A program made the translations under genes and the position numbers. A model generated the notes under the pieces. That model saw nothing but the letters and a program-made list of their open reading frames with translations, was not told the origin of the DNA and searched no databases. Of a stretch of 64,000 bases of DNA, positions 55,601-64,000 are shown one piece after another; position 1 is the stretch's first letter; every line of letters starts with the position of its first letter. Where the stretch lies: the NCBI GenBank assembly GCA_943736015.1, contig OX031064.1, positions 30,937,361-31,001,360 on the forward strand, read 5' to 3'. Source of the DNA: Tridacna crocea (taxonomy: Eukaryota; Mollusca; Bivalvia; Cardiida; Cardiidae).

Positions 55601-58600
55601 AAGGAACATCTGTGTGAAATTATTTTAAAATCTGGCCAGCGGTTTCAGAGAAGAAGAATTTTTAAGAATTTCTTCATTTCTGTATAGTGCAAGTAGCCCC
55701 CATTCACCAGAGCCATGTTTCTTGACCAATCAAAATTTCGCGAACAATTTTTGAAAAGGGTCACCCAATGAACATCTCTGTGAAATTATTTCAAAATCTG
55801 ACCAGCGGTTTCAGAGAAGAAGATTTTTTAAGAATTCCTTCATTGCTGTACAGTGCAAGAAGCCCCCATTCACCAGAGCCACATTTTTTGACCAATCAAA
55901 ATTTCACGAACAATTTTTGAAAAGGGTCACCCAAGGAACATATCTGTGAAATTATTTCAAAATCCGACCAGCGGTTTCAGAGGAGAAGATTTTTAAAGAA
56001 TTCCTTCATTTCTGTATAGTGCAAGAAGCCCCCATTCACCAGAGCCACATTTTTTGACGAATCAAAATTTCACGAACAATTTTTGAAAAGGGTCACCCAA
56101 GGAACATATCTGTGAAATTATTTTAAAATCCAACCAGCGGTTTCAGAGGAGAAGATTTTTAAAGAATTTGCTAAAAAATTCCATTTGGTTGCCATGGCAA
56201 CCAGAGTTTTTGATGGAATCAAATTCTGTGAACAATTTTTAAAGAGGACCTCCCAAGGAACATTCCTGCCAAGTTTGGTCCAAATCCGCCCAGCGGTTTA
56301 GGAGGAGTTGATGTTTAAAGAATTGTTGACGACGCACGACGGACGACGGACGATGCACGACGGACACCGGGTGATCCTAAAAGCTCCCCTTGAGCACGTT
56401 GTGCTCAGGTGAGCTAAAAAGAATCATGCCATTGCAATGTCCATGGGTTTTTCCAAAACTTCATGTCCCAGACTACTGATTGCCAGACACTGTTACAGTT
56501 CAGATGGCACAATAATTATGCTCTTGCTACAACTTGTAAACTTTGTTGTCTGGTAAAGGGTTAAAATGTTAACAACCTGTCTTTTGCAGAGACTCATATA
56601 ATCCAGGAAGGAAATCAATACAATAGAAAGTGTCTTCCAATCTTTTTTTCATCAGACACCCAAAACTTTACCCTTATCAAACTTGTAAACATAATAATAT
56701 GTAATTATATACCACAAATCAAAATCAATGTGTTTGAGATGTTGAGACTTCCCTGTGAAAGGATAGAAAACATTCTAAGAAAAAGAGAAGATACTGGTTA
56801 TCAGCATATTCTCCTTTTCTCACAGTGTCTTGAATAGCCCTCTTCTTAAGTCATTTTATCTCGAGACTGAATGGTAAAAGGTTTAACTTTGTGTCTGTCA
56901 TGTCAGGCTCGCCAGCATCATTAATTTAGTTGGTATTGTATGCTTGACATAGGACTAACTTCTATTAAGCACACCACGCACATGCGTAATGTAAACAAGA
57001 TGGCCCTGGATCGCTCACCTGAGTTTTGAGATGACCATACCCTATTTTTTTTTTTTTTTTTTGAGGTATTGAAACATTGGAACCAAATTTATAATTTTGC
57101 TAAGCAATTTTCAAAAGGTCACATGTAAAATTCATTTCCAAATCTGACCATCAGTTTCAAAAAGAAGAATTTTTAAGAATTCTTCATTTCTGTATAAGAG
57201 CAAGTATCCCCCATCCACGAGAGCCATGTTTCTTGATGGATCAAAATTTACGAACAAGTTTTGAAAAGGGTCACCCAAGGAACATTTCGGAAAATTTCTT
57301 TTAAAATCTGACCAGGGTTTCGGAGAAAGAGAATTTTCAAGAATATCATCATGTCCATATAGTGCAAGTAGCTCCCATTCACAAGAGCAAGGATCACCCA
57401 AGGAACATCTCTGTCAAATTATTTTAAAATCTGACTAGGGGTTTCAGAGAAAAAGAATTTTCAAGAATTTCTTCATTTCCATATAGTGCAAGTAGCCCCC
57501 ATTCACCAGAGCCATGTTTCTTCATGGATCAAAATTTTGTGAACAGTTTTTGAAAAGGGTCACCCAAGGATCATCACTGTGAAATCATTTTAAAATCTGT
57601 CCAGCCATTTCAGAGAAGAAGAATTTTTAAAAATTTCTTCATTTCCCTAGAGTGCAAGTAGCCCCCATTCACCAGAGCCATGTTTCTTGACGGATTAAAA
57701 TTTTGTGAACAATTTTTGAAAAGAATCACCCAAGGAATATCCCAGAGAAATTATTTCAAAATCTGACCAGTGGTTTCAGAGAAGAAAAATTTTTAAGAAT
57801 TTCCTCATTTCCCAATAGTGCAAGAAGCCCCCATTCACCAGAGCCATGTTTCTTGACGGATCAAAATTTCGCGAACAATTTTTGAAAAGGGTCACCCAAG
57901 GAACATCTCTGTGAAATTATTTCAAAATCTGACCAGCAGTTTCGGAGAAGAAGATTTTTTAAGAATTCCTTCATTTCTGTATAGTGCAAGTAGCCCCCGT
58001 TCACCAGAGCCACATTTTTTGACGGATCAAAATTTCACGAACAATTTTTGAAAAGGGTCACCCAAGGAACATATCTGTGAAATTATTTCAAAATCCAACC
58101 AGCGGTTTCAGAGGAGAAGATTTTTTAAGAATTCCTTCATTTCTGTATAGTGCAAGTAGCCCCCATTCACCAGAGCCACAATTTTTGACGGATCAAAATT
58201 TCACGAACAATTTTTGAAAAGGGTCACCCAAGGAACATATCTGTGAAATTATTTCAAAATCCGACCAGGGGTTTCAGAGGAGAAGATTTTTAAAGAATTT
58301 GCTAAAAAATTCCATTTCGTTGCCATGGCAACCAGAGTTTTTGACGGAATCAAATTCTGTGAACAATTTTTAAAGAGGACCTCCCAAGGAACATTCCTGC
58401 CAAGTTTGGTCCAAATTGGCCCAGCGGTTTAGGAGGAGTTGATGTTTAAAGAATTGTTGACGACGCACGACGGACAGCCAGTGACCCTAAAAGCTCCCCT
58501 TGAGCACGTTGTGCTCAGGTGAGCTAATAAAAGTTAAACCAACTTATTATTAAAAGAAAACATCAACTGAAAACCTACTTTTGTTTTAGGCGACTCAAAG

Positions 58601-61600
58601 AGGGCTGCCATGCCAGTGGGGCTAACTGGTCCTGAGGCTTTGCGAGAGTTCTTGGGTGTTTTCATAAGCCTTTTCACACCTGACAGAGAGCTTGGACTCC
58701 TCTTAGTTTTGGGTGTTTTCAGAAGGCGTTTCACCCCAGTTGGGCTGACTGGCGACTTTGTTGTTTTGCTGGAAAATAGCTCCTTCACACCAGTTAATGG
58801 CACACTCTTTCTGGGTTTAGTTGTAGAAGATTTAGCTGAGGATAATGGTGAGACAAACATTTCACCCGGTCCATTTGGAGTGTCTGGAAGGTCTGCATAT
58901 AAGATAGAGTCAGGGGTGCTGATGGTATGAGGAGATACCGGGGACTGAGGTGCTGGGGGTGGGGTTTGGAATAACTCCCCAACTCCTCCTAAGCTAACTT
59001 TTCCCTGAGATTTTCTGGCATTTTTCTGAAAATAACAAAATTTAGGGTTCCTTTTTATCAACCATTCAAAATAAACTAAATTCAAAGACATATATGGTCT
59101 GGCTTGCTCAACCCTTTACCAAACGACAATATTTTAGACTGTTCCAAATGTGAAAGCACTTGCAGATGACAAAATAAATGTTACTCAAAAACTGTGTTTC
59201 TAGCAGGGTAGAAAACATTGTGGAAAAAGGAGAAAATGCTGGATACCAGCATTATTTTCCTCCTTTTCCAACAATTTTTTCAAAATGCTTCTATCTCGGG
59301 GTCGTGAAAACTAGGGATTGTTTGGTAAAGGGTTAACCCATTACCACACAATCCCTACTTTTGACGCCCCTGAGAAAGAAGCCTTTTGAAAACACTGTGG
59401 GAAAAGAAGAAAATGCTGGTAACCAGCATTTTCTCCTTTTCCCAGTGTTTTCTACCTTTCCAAGAACAACTTTCACTTTTTCAGTAACATTTATTTTGTC
59501 GTCTGCAAATGCTTTCAATTTGGACCCATCTACAATTTTCTCGTGTGGTAAAGAGTTAAATTTAATTCATGCAATGCCAGAAAAAAATGGATTAAAATTT
59601 TGAAAAGTATTGACCTATGTCAATCTGGTTAGCCTGACCTGCATTGAATTTGAAAGTTATTGAAATTGGTCCTCTTTCTGCATTTGCAAAGTCTATTCTA
59701 CTCCAGGATAAAGCTGGTTGTTGTACGGAAATTTGATGGATAGTTACTCTATTCAATATGTCAATAAACAGTAGTCTTATTCAAGGTTTTCAAAATTTGA
59801 AAGTACCACCATTTTCCCATGTTTTCTAACCTTTCAAATGTAAGTTTTAATTTTTGAGTAACATCTGTCATTTGCAACAGCTTCTGTTTTGGAGAAGTCT
59901 TAACCCATTACCACTCAATCCCTACTTTTGACGCCCCTGAGAAAGAAGCCTTTTGAAAACACTGTGGGAAAAGGAGAAAATGCTGGTAACCAGCATTTTC
60001 TCCTTTTCCCACATTGTTTTCTACCCTTCCCAGAACAAATTTCAATTTTTCAATCACCATTATTTTGTCGTCTGCAAATGCTTTCAATTTGGACCAGTCT
60101 AAATTTTTCTCGTGTGGTAACGGGTTAATTATTTTTGTGTTTGGTAAAGACTTAACCCTTTACCAAACAACCCTTGGTTTTTACAACCCCAAGATAGAAG
60201 GCTTTTGACAAGTGTGGAAGGAGAAAATGCTAGTAATCAGCATTTCTCCTTTTCCCACAATGTTTTCTACCCTGCTTGAATCAATATCCCTTTAACCCAT
60301 TACCACACAATCCCTACTTTTGACGACCCTGAAAAAGAAGCCTTTAGAAAACATTGTTGGAAAAGGAGAAAATGCTTGCAACCAGCATTTTCTCCTTTTC
60401 CCACAATGTTTTCTACGCTTCACAAAACAAATTTCAAATTTTCAGTCACTTTTATTTTTTCTTTTGCAAATGTTTTCAATTTGGACCACTCTAAAATATT
60501 GTCGTTTGGTAATGGGTTAAGTGCTTAGCTCCAATATTTGCTCAAGATATTAAAGTTCAATTAGTGACAGTGCTTACAGGGAGATTTGTTCAAAAGGTTC
60601 TTGCAAACTAATTTTCTCAGAATGTTCGTGTAAGTCTTGAATGTAGTAGGATGTTGCTGACAAAGCCAAAATGCTAGTTACTAATATGTCTTTGGCACTC
60701 AACCTTTTACCAAAGCAATCCTGTGTTCAAAAGGAAGAAATTTGAAAACACTGCTGAAAAAAAAAAAAGAAATTGCTGGTAATCAATTCCAAATAGATTT
60801 CCTTTCCTTACACAGATCACATCCTTTGAGGAATATCACATTGTCATTTAGCTGTTTCAAATCTAAAACAATTATTGGTCTACAAAATATAAAACATAGG
60901 GTCAAATGAGCTCTACTGATAGAAGGAAAACATTGAGGGAAATGCAGGTCATCAGACAGCATTTCATCCTTTTCCTGTTTTCCTAAGCCTATCTCACAAG
61001 GTGGCAAAACATTGTTTGTTAAAGGGTTAAAAAGATTTTCAATTTGGACAATACTTGAATTTGTAGTGCAGTGAACAGCTCAGTGTCAAACAGTTTTCTA
61101 AGTTACCTTTATAATACTCTTTCTTCCTTTCTTTGGAAGTGCTTTTGGTGTCTTTGCAAGCTTTGATTTAGTCTTCTGACCAATAACCACAGTAAGAGGT
61201 GATTCAACATGCCCTGTACTTGTTACCAGTGCTGCAGCTTTGGATCTTGGAGTCTTGGGAAAAGCCTGAAAGGTTTAAATCAGAATTATAAGTATGTCTA
61301 TCTGGAGAGAAAAAAAAAAGTACCAGGGTCTTTACCACACAATCCTGACTTTAACAAACAACCCTGAGAAAACAGCCTCTTGAAAACAGTGGGAAAAGAT
61401 CCTATTTCACAATGCTTTCTATCCTTCAACAGACAGTAACAAAACAAATTTTAGTATCCGAGTCACATTTATTTTGTCATCTGCAAATGTTTTCATTTAG
61501 GAACAGTCCAAAATTTTGTCATTTGATAAAGAGTTAAGATAATACCAACTAGAACTATCACAGGCAAACAAACTGAATGAAAAAAGAGGGAAGGGAAAAG

Positions 61601-64000
61601 GCAGCAAATTTCTCTAGCGACAGTCAAACAGTCTTATACAGCCAGTACTTTGTAAGTGAAGAATATAGAGAAAATGCAAACTACTTGACAATTAAATATT
61701 TCAAGAAGAGAAATCAGTGGCTCTCTGGAAAAAATGCAGTTTAACTCATTACCAATTGACAATATTTTAGGCTTATTCAAATTGAAAGCATTTGCAGACG
61801 ACAAAATAAAAGTAACCGAAAATTTGAAATTTGTTAAGTGAAGGGTAGAAAACATTGTGAAAAAGGAGAAAATGCTGGTTACCAGCATTTTCTCCTTTTC
61901 CCACAATGTTTTCTAAAGGCTTCTTTCTCAGGGTCATCAAAAATAGGGATTGTGTGGTAATGGGTTAATGCATTTTTGTGTAACATGATATCAATCAAGT
62001 CATCACAAAACCATTGGCGCATAAGGTAGAAGGGTCCCTTCACACTGATCTTGAGCAAAGTCTTAACCCAGGTCAGCTTGCACAGGCCGACATGGATTGG
62101 TACTTTCTTCAGATGCATTAAACTCCATTTCTCAGGGTATGGCTCAATTTTATTTCCCAAAAATGAAAAATTCTCCCAACACATTGCTGTAAGTTAAGGT
62201 CTTTGACTTACTTTTGGTTCGGGTCTTGGTGTTGGAGGTTTCACCAAGTTTACTGCTGATGGCTGTTTTGGAGATTTCTTCAAAGCTTTGCCAAGACTTA
62301 CGGTAGCAGCTGGTTTTTTGACGATGTCTGCCCAAGACTTCAGCTTCGGAGTGGCTGATTTCCCATGTATTGCTCTGCAACAAACATAAAAATATGAAGT
62401 TTTTAATGAATCTAAAAATATCTGCATTCAGTTTTAACCTGTCTTTGTCCTCAATCAGAACAAAAATGTTGTGTTTTCTCATGGCTTTTCTTTAAGCAAA
62501 AAAAGAGAAGACTTTAGTTTACCCATAACCTACTCTTTACCAAACAATCCCTGGTTTTTAAAAACCTGTGACAGAAGTCTTTTGAAAACATTGTGGGAAA
62601 AGGAGAAAATGCTGGTAACCAGCAGTTCCTCCTTTTCCCACGTTTTCTACTCTGCTGGAAATAAATTTCAATTTTTGACTTCAGCTTGACTTGTCGATTG
62701 CAAGTGCTTTCAACCTAGACAAGTCTAAAATTTTGTTGTATGGTTCAGCATCAATCGAAACATAAAGGTACTGAAATTATGCATTAAAATAAGATTGCTG
62801 ATTCCATGCAGTCTTATCTTGATAGAGAATGTCCGAAAAGTCTCCTTTAGTATATATAAACAATTTCACCCTTGCTCTAGTCGAGGTCAATGCAGTAATA
62901 AGACTTCTTAATTACTCTGTATCCTGTCCTTTTCAGGTTTCAGGTTCAGGATCTTCAGCAGCTGTTTACTGACTGTTATCATTACCACATGGTGGCATTC
63001 AAGGGATTCCCCATGACAATTAAGTGTACAAATAATCTTATATTTTTTTATAATTGAGTAATATCACATGGTTGAAAACTATAGATTTGTACTTTTTTAG
63101 ACCAATTCAAATGAAACAGGGATGCTATCATATTCTGTTGACTCACTAAAACCACTTGGTGCCCTTGAAAATATACCGCCATCTTAAACAGCCTTTCGCA
63201 TCGCTGAATTTTCCCCTCAAGTCACTGTGAATTACCCTTTTTTTTTTTAAAATGTTTTCAAACATCTGGGTCTTTAAAACTTGGAATTGTGTGGTAAAGG
63301 GCTGGGTAGTTATCCCATTTTTTTTCACTCAAATACAAGTCACATTTCTTTTCACTACTCGACACATCTTCTAAATAGTTGTACCAACTCCAAGCCATGT
63401 AAACGGAATTTTTTTCCTATCAAACTTTTCCCTTAACTTAAAAATTTTCAGATCTAATTTTTCCAGGACTTGTTTCACCAGTATATTAAATTTGTGACTG
63501 ACACCTTAAACCTCACGTTAACAGATTTTTAGGTTTACAATAATCATTTTGTCCATTACATCACAACCCAAATATAGAAATTTTATGAAAACATTGTGGA
63601 AGACGGGAAAAAAATGTATATAAAAAGAGTTTTCTTCTTTCCTCACAATGTCATCTGTATCTTTGTAGAGAATTGTTGACAACTGGCAGATTTAGGCTTT
63701 TATAAAAACCAAAACAAAATAACTGTTGGGCTTCATCATACCTTAAAGCAATAGCATTCTTTATATTCTGCGGTGGAGAGATTCTCTTAGGAGTACCAAT
63801 TTTCATTCTTTTGACAGCCATTACCAGTGGTGAGGATCGTTTTCGTTTCAGGTTTTTCCCTCCTCTTGGAGTTTTGGTGACCACTTTCTTCTTTGAAGAA
63901 GACTTTTCATCTGAAGGTACAACTGTCTTACTTGCTGCAACACTAATGTCTAGGTCTGATGGTGTAGAGGATCTGGCTTTAGATCTTGCTGAGGCTGGTG
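48565..64000 (-). CDS. Ki-67-like chromosome-surface protein, 3' eight exons (5' end outside window)
   Basis: Eight exons join in phase: 63742-64000 (partial), 62212-62374, 61107-61265, 58579-59025, 53085-53725, 51809-51907, 51141-51193 and 48565-49646. They give about 967 codons. Three motifs appear in the same order as in vertebrate Ki-67: LKSWADIVKK, then SPLTVVIGQKTKSK, then several G-V-x-E/R-L-F/M-x-T-P repeats. A strongly basic, proline-rich tail follows, ending TPVKRVTRSRR. Vertebrate Ki-67 coats mitotic chromosomes and organises perichromosomal material. An N-terminal FHA domain and a PP1-binding RVxF motif would lie beyond 64000, so they cannot be checked here. Many S/T-P sites fit CDK control in mitosis. 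The alternative is a Repo-Man (CDCA2) relative or an ancestor of both. Confidence 0.78.
49771..50000 (+). mobile_element. M1 MITE, full
   Basis: TTAACCCTTTCCAAAACAAT and TTTGGGAAAGGGTTAA. A short A-end fragment precedes it at 49708-49770. Confidence 0.83.
50320..50543 (-). mobile_element. M1 MITE, degenerate
   Basis: TTAACTCTTTCCAC left and GGTATGGGGTTAA right; the hairpin has decayed. Confidence 0.5.
51141..51193 (-). CDS. Ki-67-like microexon
   Basis: This exon has 53 nt (phase 2 in, phase 1 out) encoding STRANRSQVKKASPVKKG. The acceptor is ATATTTCAG and the donor GAAAG|GTATGG. Its reading frame and basic composition fit both neighbouring exons. Confidence 0.7.
51585..51790 (+). mobile_element. 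M1 MITE, one hairpin arm lost, near Ki-67-like donor
   Basis: Both ends are present. The B end lies 18 bp from the donor of exon 51809-51907. Confidence 0.8.
51809..51907 (-). CDS. Ki-67-like small exon (AT-hook-like)
   Basis: This exon has 99 nt, phase 2 at both ends: RRGRKRPPSPIAEPPMKKGK, then VESKEESISPQKI. RGRKRPP resembles an AT-hook core. The acceptor is TGTTACAG and the donor ATAAG|GTAAGA. An M1 MITE ends 18 bp downstream of the donor. Confidence 0.75.
52021..52241 (-). mobile_element. M1 MITE, hairpin damaged
   Basis: B end at left (CTCTTTACCAAACAAC) and A end at right (GTTTGTAAAGGGTTAA). Confidence 0.75.
53085..53725 (-). CDS. Ki-67-like exon, lysine-rich TPxKKAK repeats
   Basis: This exon has 641 nt of very low complexity built on K-A/V-K-T-P-x-K-K units. 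A longer block (KKAKTP.. through EKEVEVIIEEEETAVKKV) is duplicated, the second copy reading EKEVEIIIEEEQTAVKKV. The composition recalls histone H1 tails, with TP sites at nearly every unit. It is probably disordered, basic and DNA-binding. The acceptor is TTTTTAG and the donor GCCAG|GTAAGT, phase 2. Confidence 0.82.
53873..54103 (+). mobile_element. M1 MITE, full
   Basis: TTAACCTTTTACCACACAGT left; GATGCAGAGTTAA right; hairpin with several mismatches. The right TTAA is shared with the next copy. Confidence 0.8.
54100..54335. mobile_element. M1 MITE, diverged, B-type arms on both sides
   Basis: The left side starts with an inner B arm (GCATTTGCAGACGAC); the right side has GTAAAATTTTGTC. It is possibly a second B/B copy. 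Confidence 0.6.
54385..54610. mobile_element. M3 MITE with poly-G tract
   Basis: GAGCCTTGTTCTGTGAAGG left, a G-run, CAGGTCAGCCTGCACAGGCT and a right end with TGAGCTAGGCTCAT. Confidence 0.55.
54811..56417. mobile_element. Pearl/HINE-like element 2, near-identical to element 1
   Basis: It has the same ends, core unit number and order as 6241-7868. By eye there are only about ten substitutions over 1.6 kb, plus a shorter GACGGAC run. It lies in a Ki-67-like gene intron. Confidence 0.85.
56758..56886 (-). mobile_element. M1 MITE, A half with decayed hairpin
   Basis: GGATAGAAAACATTC through GGTAAAAGGTTTAA. Confidence 0.5.
56994..58527. mobile_element. Pearl/HINE-like element 3, diverged
   Basis: It has the same architecture as elements 1 and 2 but is clearly older. 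It shows many substitutions, a shortened unit near 57390, and a GACGGAC run reduced to one unit. It ends CTAA, 52 bp from the donor of the Ki-67-like exon 58579-59025. Confidence 0.82.
58579..59025 (-). CDS. Ki-67-like exon with G-V-x-x-L-F-x-T-P repeats
   Basis: This exon has 149 codons. Five short repeats are seen: LGGVGELFQTP, LTGVKELFSSK, PTGVKRLLKTPKTK, LSGVKRLMKTPKNS and PTGMAALFESPKTK. They match the 'G-[FVI]-x-E-[LM]-F-x-TP' core of Ki-67 repeats, each with a likely CDK site. Upstream is SILYADLPDTPNGPGE. The acceptor is TTATTTTCAG and the donor ACAAAA|GTAGGT. The end of a pearl-like element lies 52 bp from the donor. Confidence 0.87.
59109..59336 (-). mobile_element. M1 MITE, full
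   Basis: B left and A right; the right TTAA is shared with the next, oppositely oriented copy. Confidence 0.82.
59333..59558 (+). mobile_element. M1 MITE, full
   Basis: A left and B right (CTCGTGTGGTAAAGAGTTAA). It forms an A-to-A pair with the preceding copy. Confidence 0.84.
59900..60127 (+). mobile_element. M1 MITE, full, young-looking
   Basis: Ends as in 59333-59558, to which it is very similar by eye. Confidence 0.84.
60152..60295 (+). mobile_element. M1 MITE, B arm lost
   Basis: A end and hairpin are present. It runs into the TTAA of the next copy after CTACCCTGCTTGAA. Confidence 0.72.
60292..60520 (+). mobile_element. M1 MITE, full
   Basis: Both ends and TTAA flanks are intact. It is the third of a cluster between 59.9 and 60.5 kb. 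Confidence 0.84.
60698..61030 (+). mobile_element. M1 MITE, degenerate or composite
   Basis: CCTTTTACCAAAGCAATCC left and GTTTGTTAAAGGGTTAA right; the interior is mostly unrelated. Confidence 0.45.
61107..61265 (-). CDS. Ki-67-like exon with SPLTVVIG motif
   Basis: This exon has 53 codons, phase 0 at both ends: AFPKTPRSKAAALV, then VESPLTVVIGQKTKSKLAKT and PKKGRKSIIK. The SP-x-T-[IV]-[IV]-IG segment has a counterpart in vertebrate Ki-67 downstream of SWADVVK. The acceptor is CCTTTCAG and the donor AAG|GTAACT. Confidence 0.8.
61328..61536 (+). mobile_element. M1 MITE, hairpin mostly lost
   Basis: TCTTTACCACACAATCCTG left and TTTGATAAAGAGTTAA right. Confidence 0.7.
61741..61968 (-). mobile_element. 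M1 MITE, full
   Basis: TTAACTCATTACCAATTGAC left, TGTGGTAATGGGTTAA right, good hairpin. Confidence 0.84.
62003..62145. mobile_element. M3 MITE
   Basis: AACCCAGGTCAGCTTGCACA and AGGCCGACATGGATTGG; the right end is CAGATGCATTAAACTCC. Confidence 0.5.
62212..62374 (-). CDS. Ki-67-like exon with KSWADIVK motif
   Basis: This exon has 163 nt: RAIHGKSATPKLKSWADIVK, then KPAATVSLGKALKKSP and PPTPRPEPK. The SWAD[IV]VK motif is shared with vertebrate Ki-67. The acceptor is TTGTTGCAG and the donor CCAAAA|GTAAGT, leaving in phase 0. Confidence 0.82.
62529..62750 (+). mobile_element. M1 MITE, right terminus lost
   Basis: CTCTTTACCAAACAATCCC left, a good hairpin, the last bases of the B end replaced. Confidence 0.72.
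62751..63741. other. Ki-67-like intron, mostly unique
   Basis: Only small M1 fragments (about 63240-63302 and 63580-63650) are recognised; no exon found. Confidence 0.4.
63742..64000 (-). CDS. Ki-67-like exon, cut by window edge
   Basis: This partial exon is read open from the window edge. It is rich in Ser, Lys and Arg: SARSKARSSTPSD, then TKTPRGGKNLKRKRSS and KRMKIGTPKRISPPQNI. A bipartite-type nuclear localisation signal and several T/S-P sites are visible. It ends in phase 2 at TTTAAG|GTATGA. Confidence 0.78.

Overview
This is nuclear DNA of an animal, most likely a bivalve mollusc. Genes are split into short exons with GT-AG (once GC-AG) introns. The proteins are animal families: an SLC5 sugar transporter, a RING-macrodomain protein and a Ki-67-like chromosome protein. 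The introns are packed with short non-autonomous transposons, including elements that resemble the bivalve 'pearl'/HINE type, with central arrays of roughly 145-166 bp units. The species cannot be named from the sequence alone. I see no prokaryotic genes, CRISPR arrays or viral genes.

All three recognised genes lie on the minus strand. (1) 2676-31572: the N-terminal about 403 codons of an SLC5A9/A10-like sodium/sugar cotransporter in 11 exons. The start codon is at 31572, and the 3' exons were not found and probably lie to the left of the window. (2) 37030-42797: a complete three-exon gene for a 290-residue protein with an N-terminal RING finger and a C-terminal macrodomain. (3) 48565 to beyond 64000: the last eight exons (about 967 codons) of a Ki-67-like protein. 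It carries motifs found in the same order in vertebrate Ki-67, then long lysine/proline-rich repeats. Its N-terminal exons lie to the right of the window.

Most of the remaining sequence is repeats. A family called here M1 (about 225 bp, TTAA flanks, CCC-starting ends, near-perfect central hairpin) occurs about 50-60 times. Four pearl/HINE-like elements are present (6.2, 15.8, 54.8 and 57.0 kb), two of them nearly identical. A broken non-LTR retrotransposon (21.7-27.35 kb) sits inside one copy of a short element (family A) and itself carries another copy of family A. Other families are palindromic MITEs (M2, M3), a roughly 400 bp repeat (R5), tRNA-derived SINEs, foldback elements and simple repeats.

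The three genes show no evident functional link. What unites the window is the effect of transposons on gene structure: several element ends lie within 8-60 bp of splice sites, and in one case an element end appears to supply the pyrimidine-rich tract of a 3' splice site.
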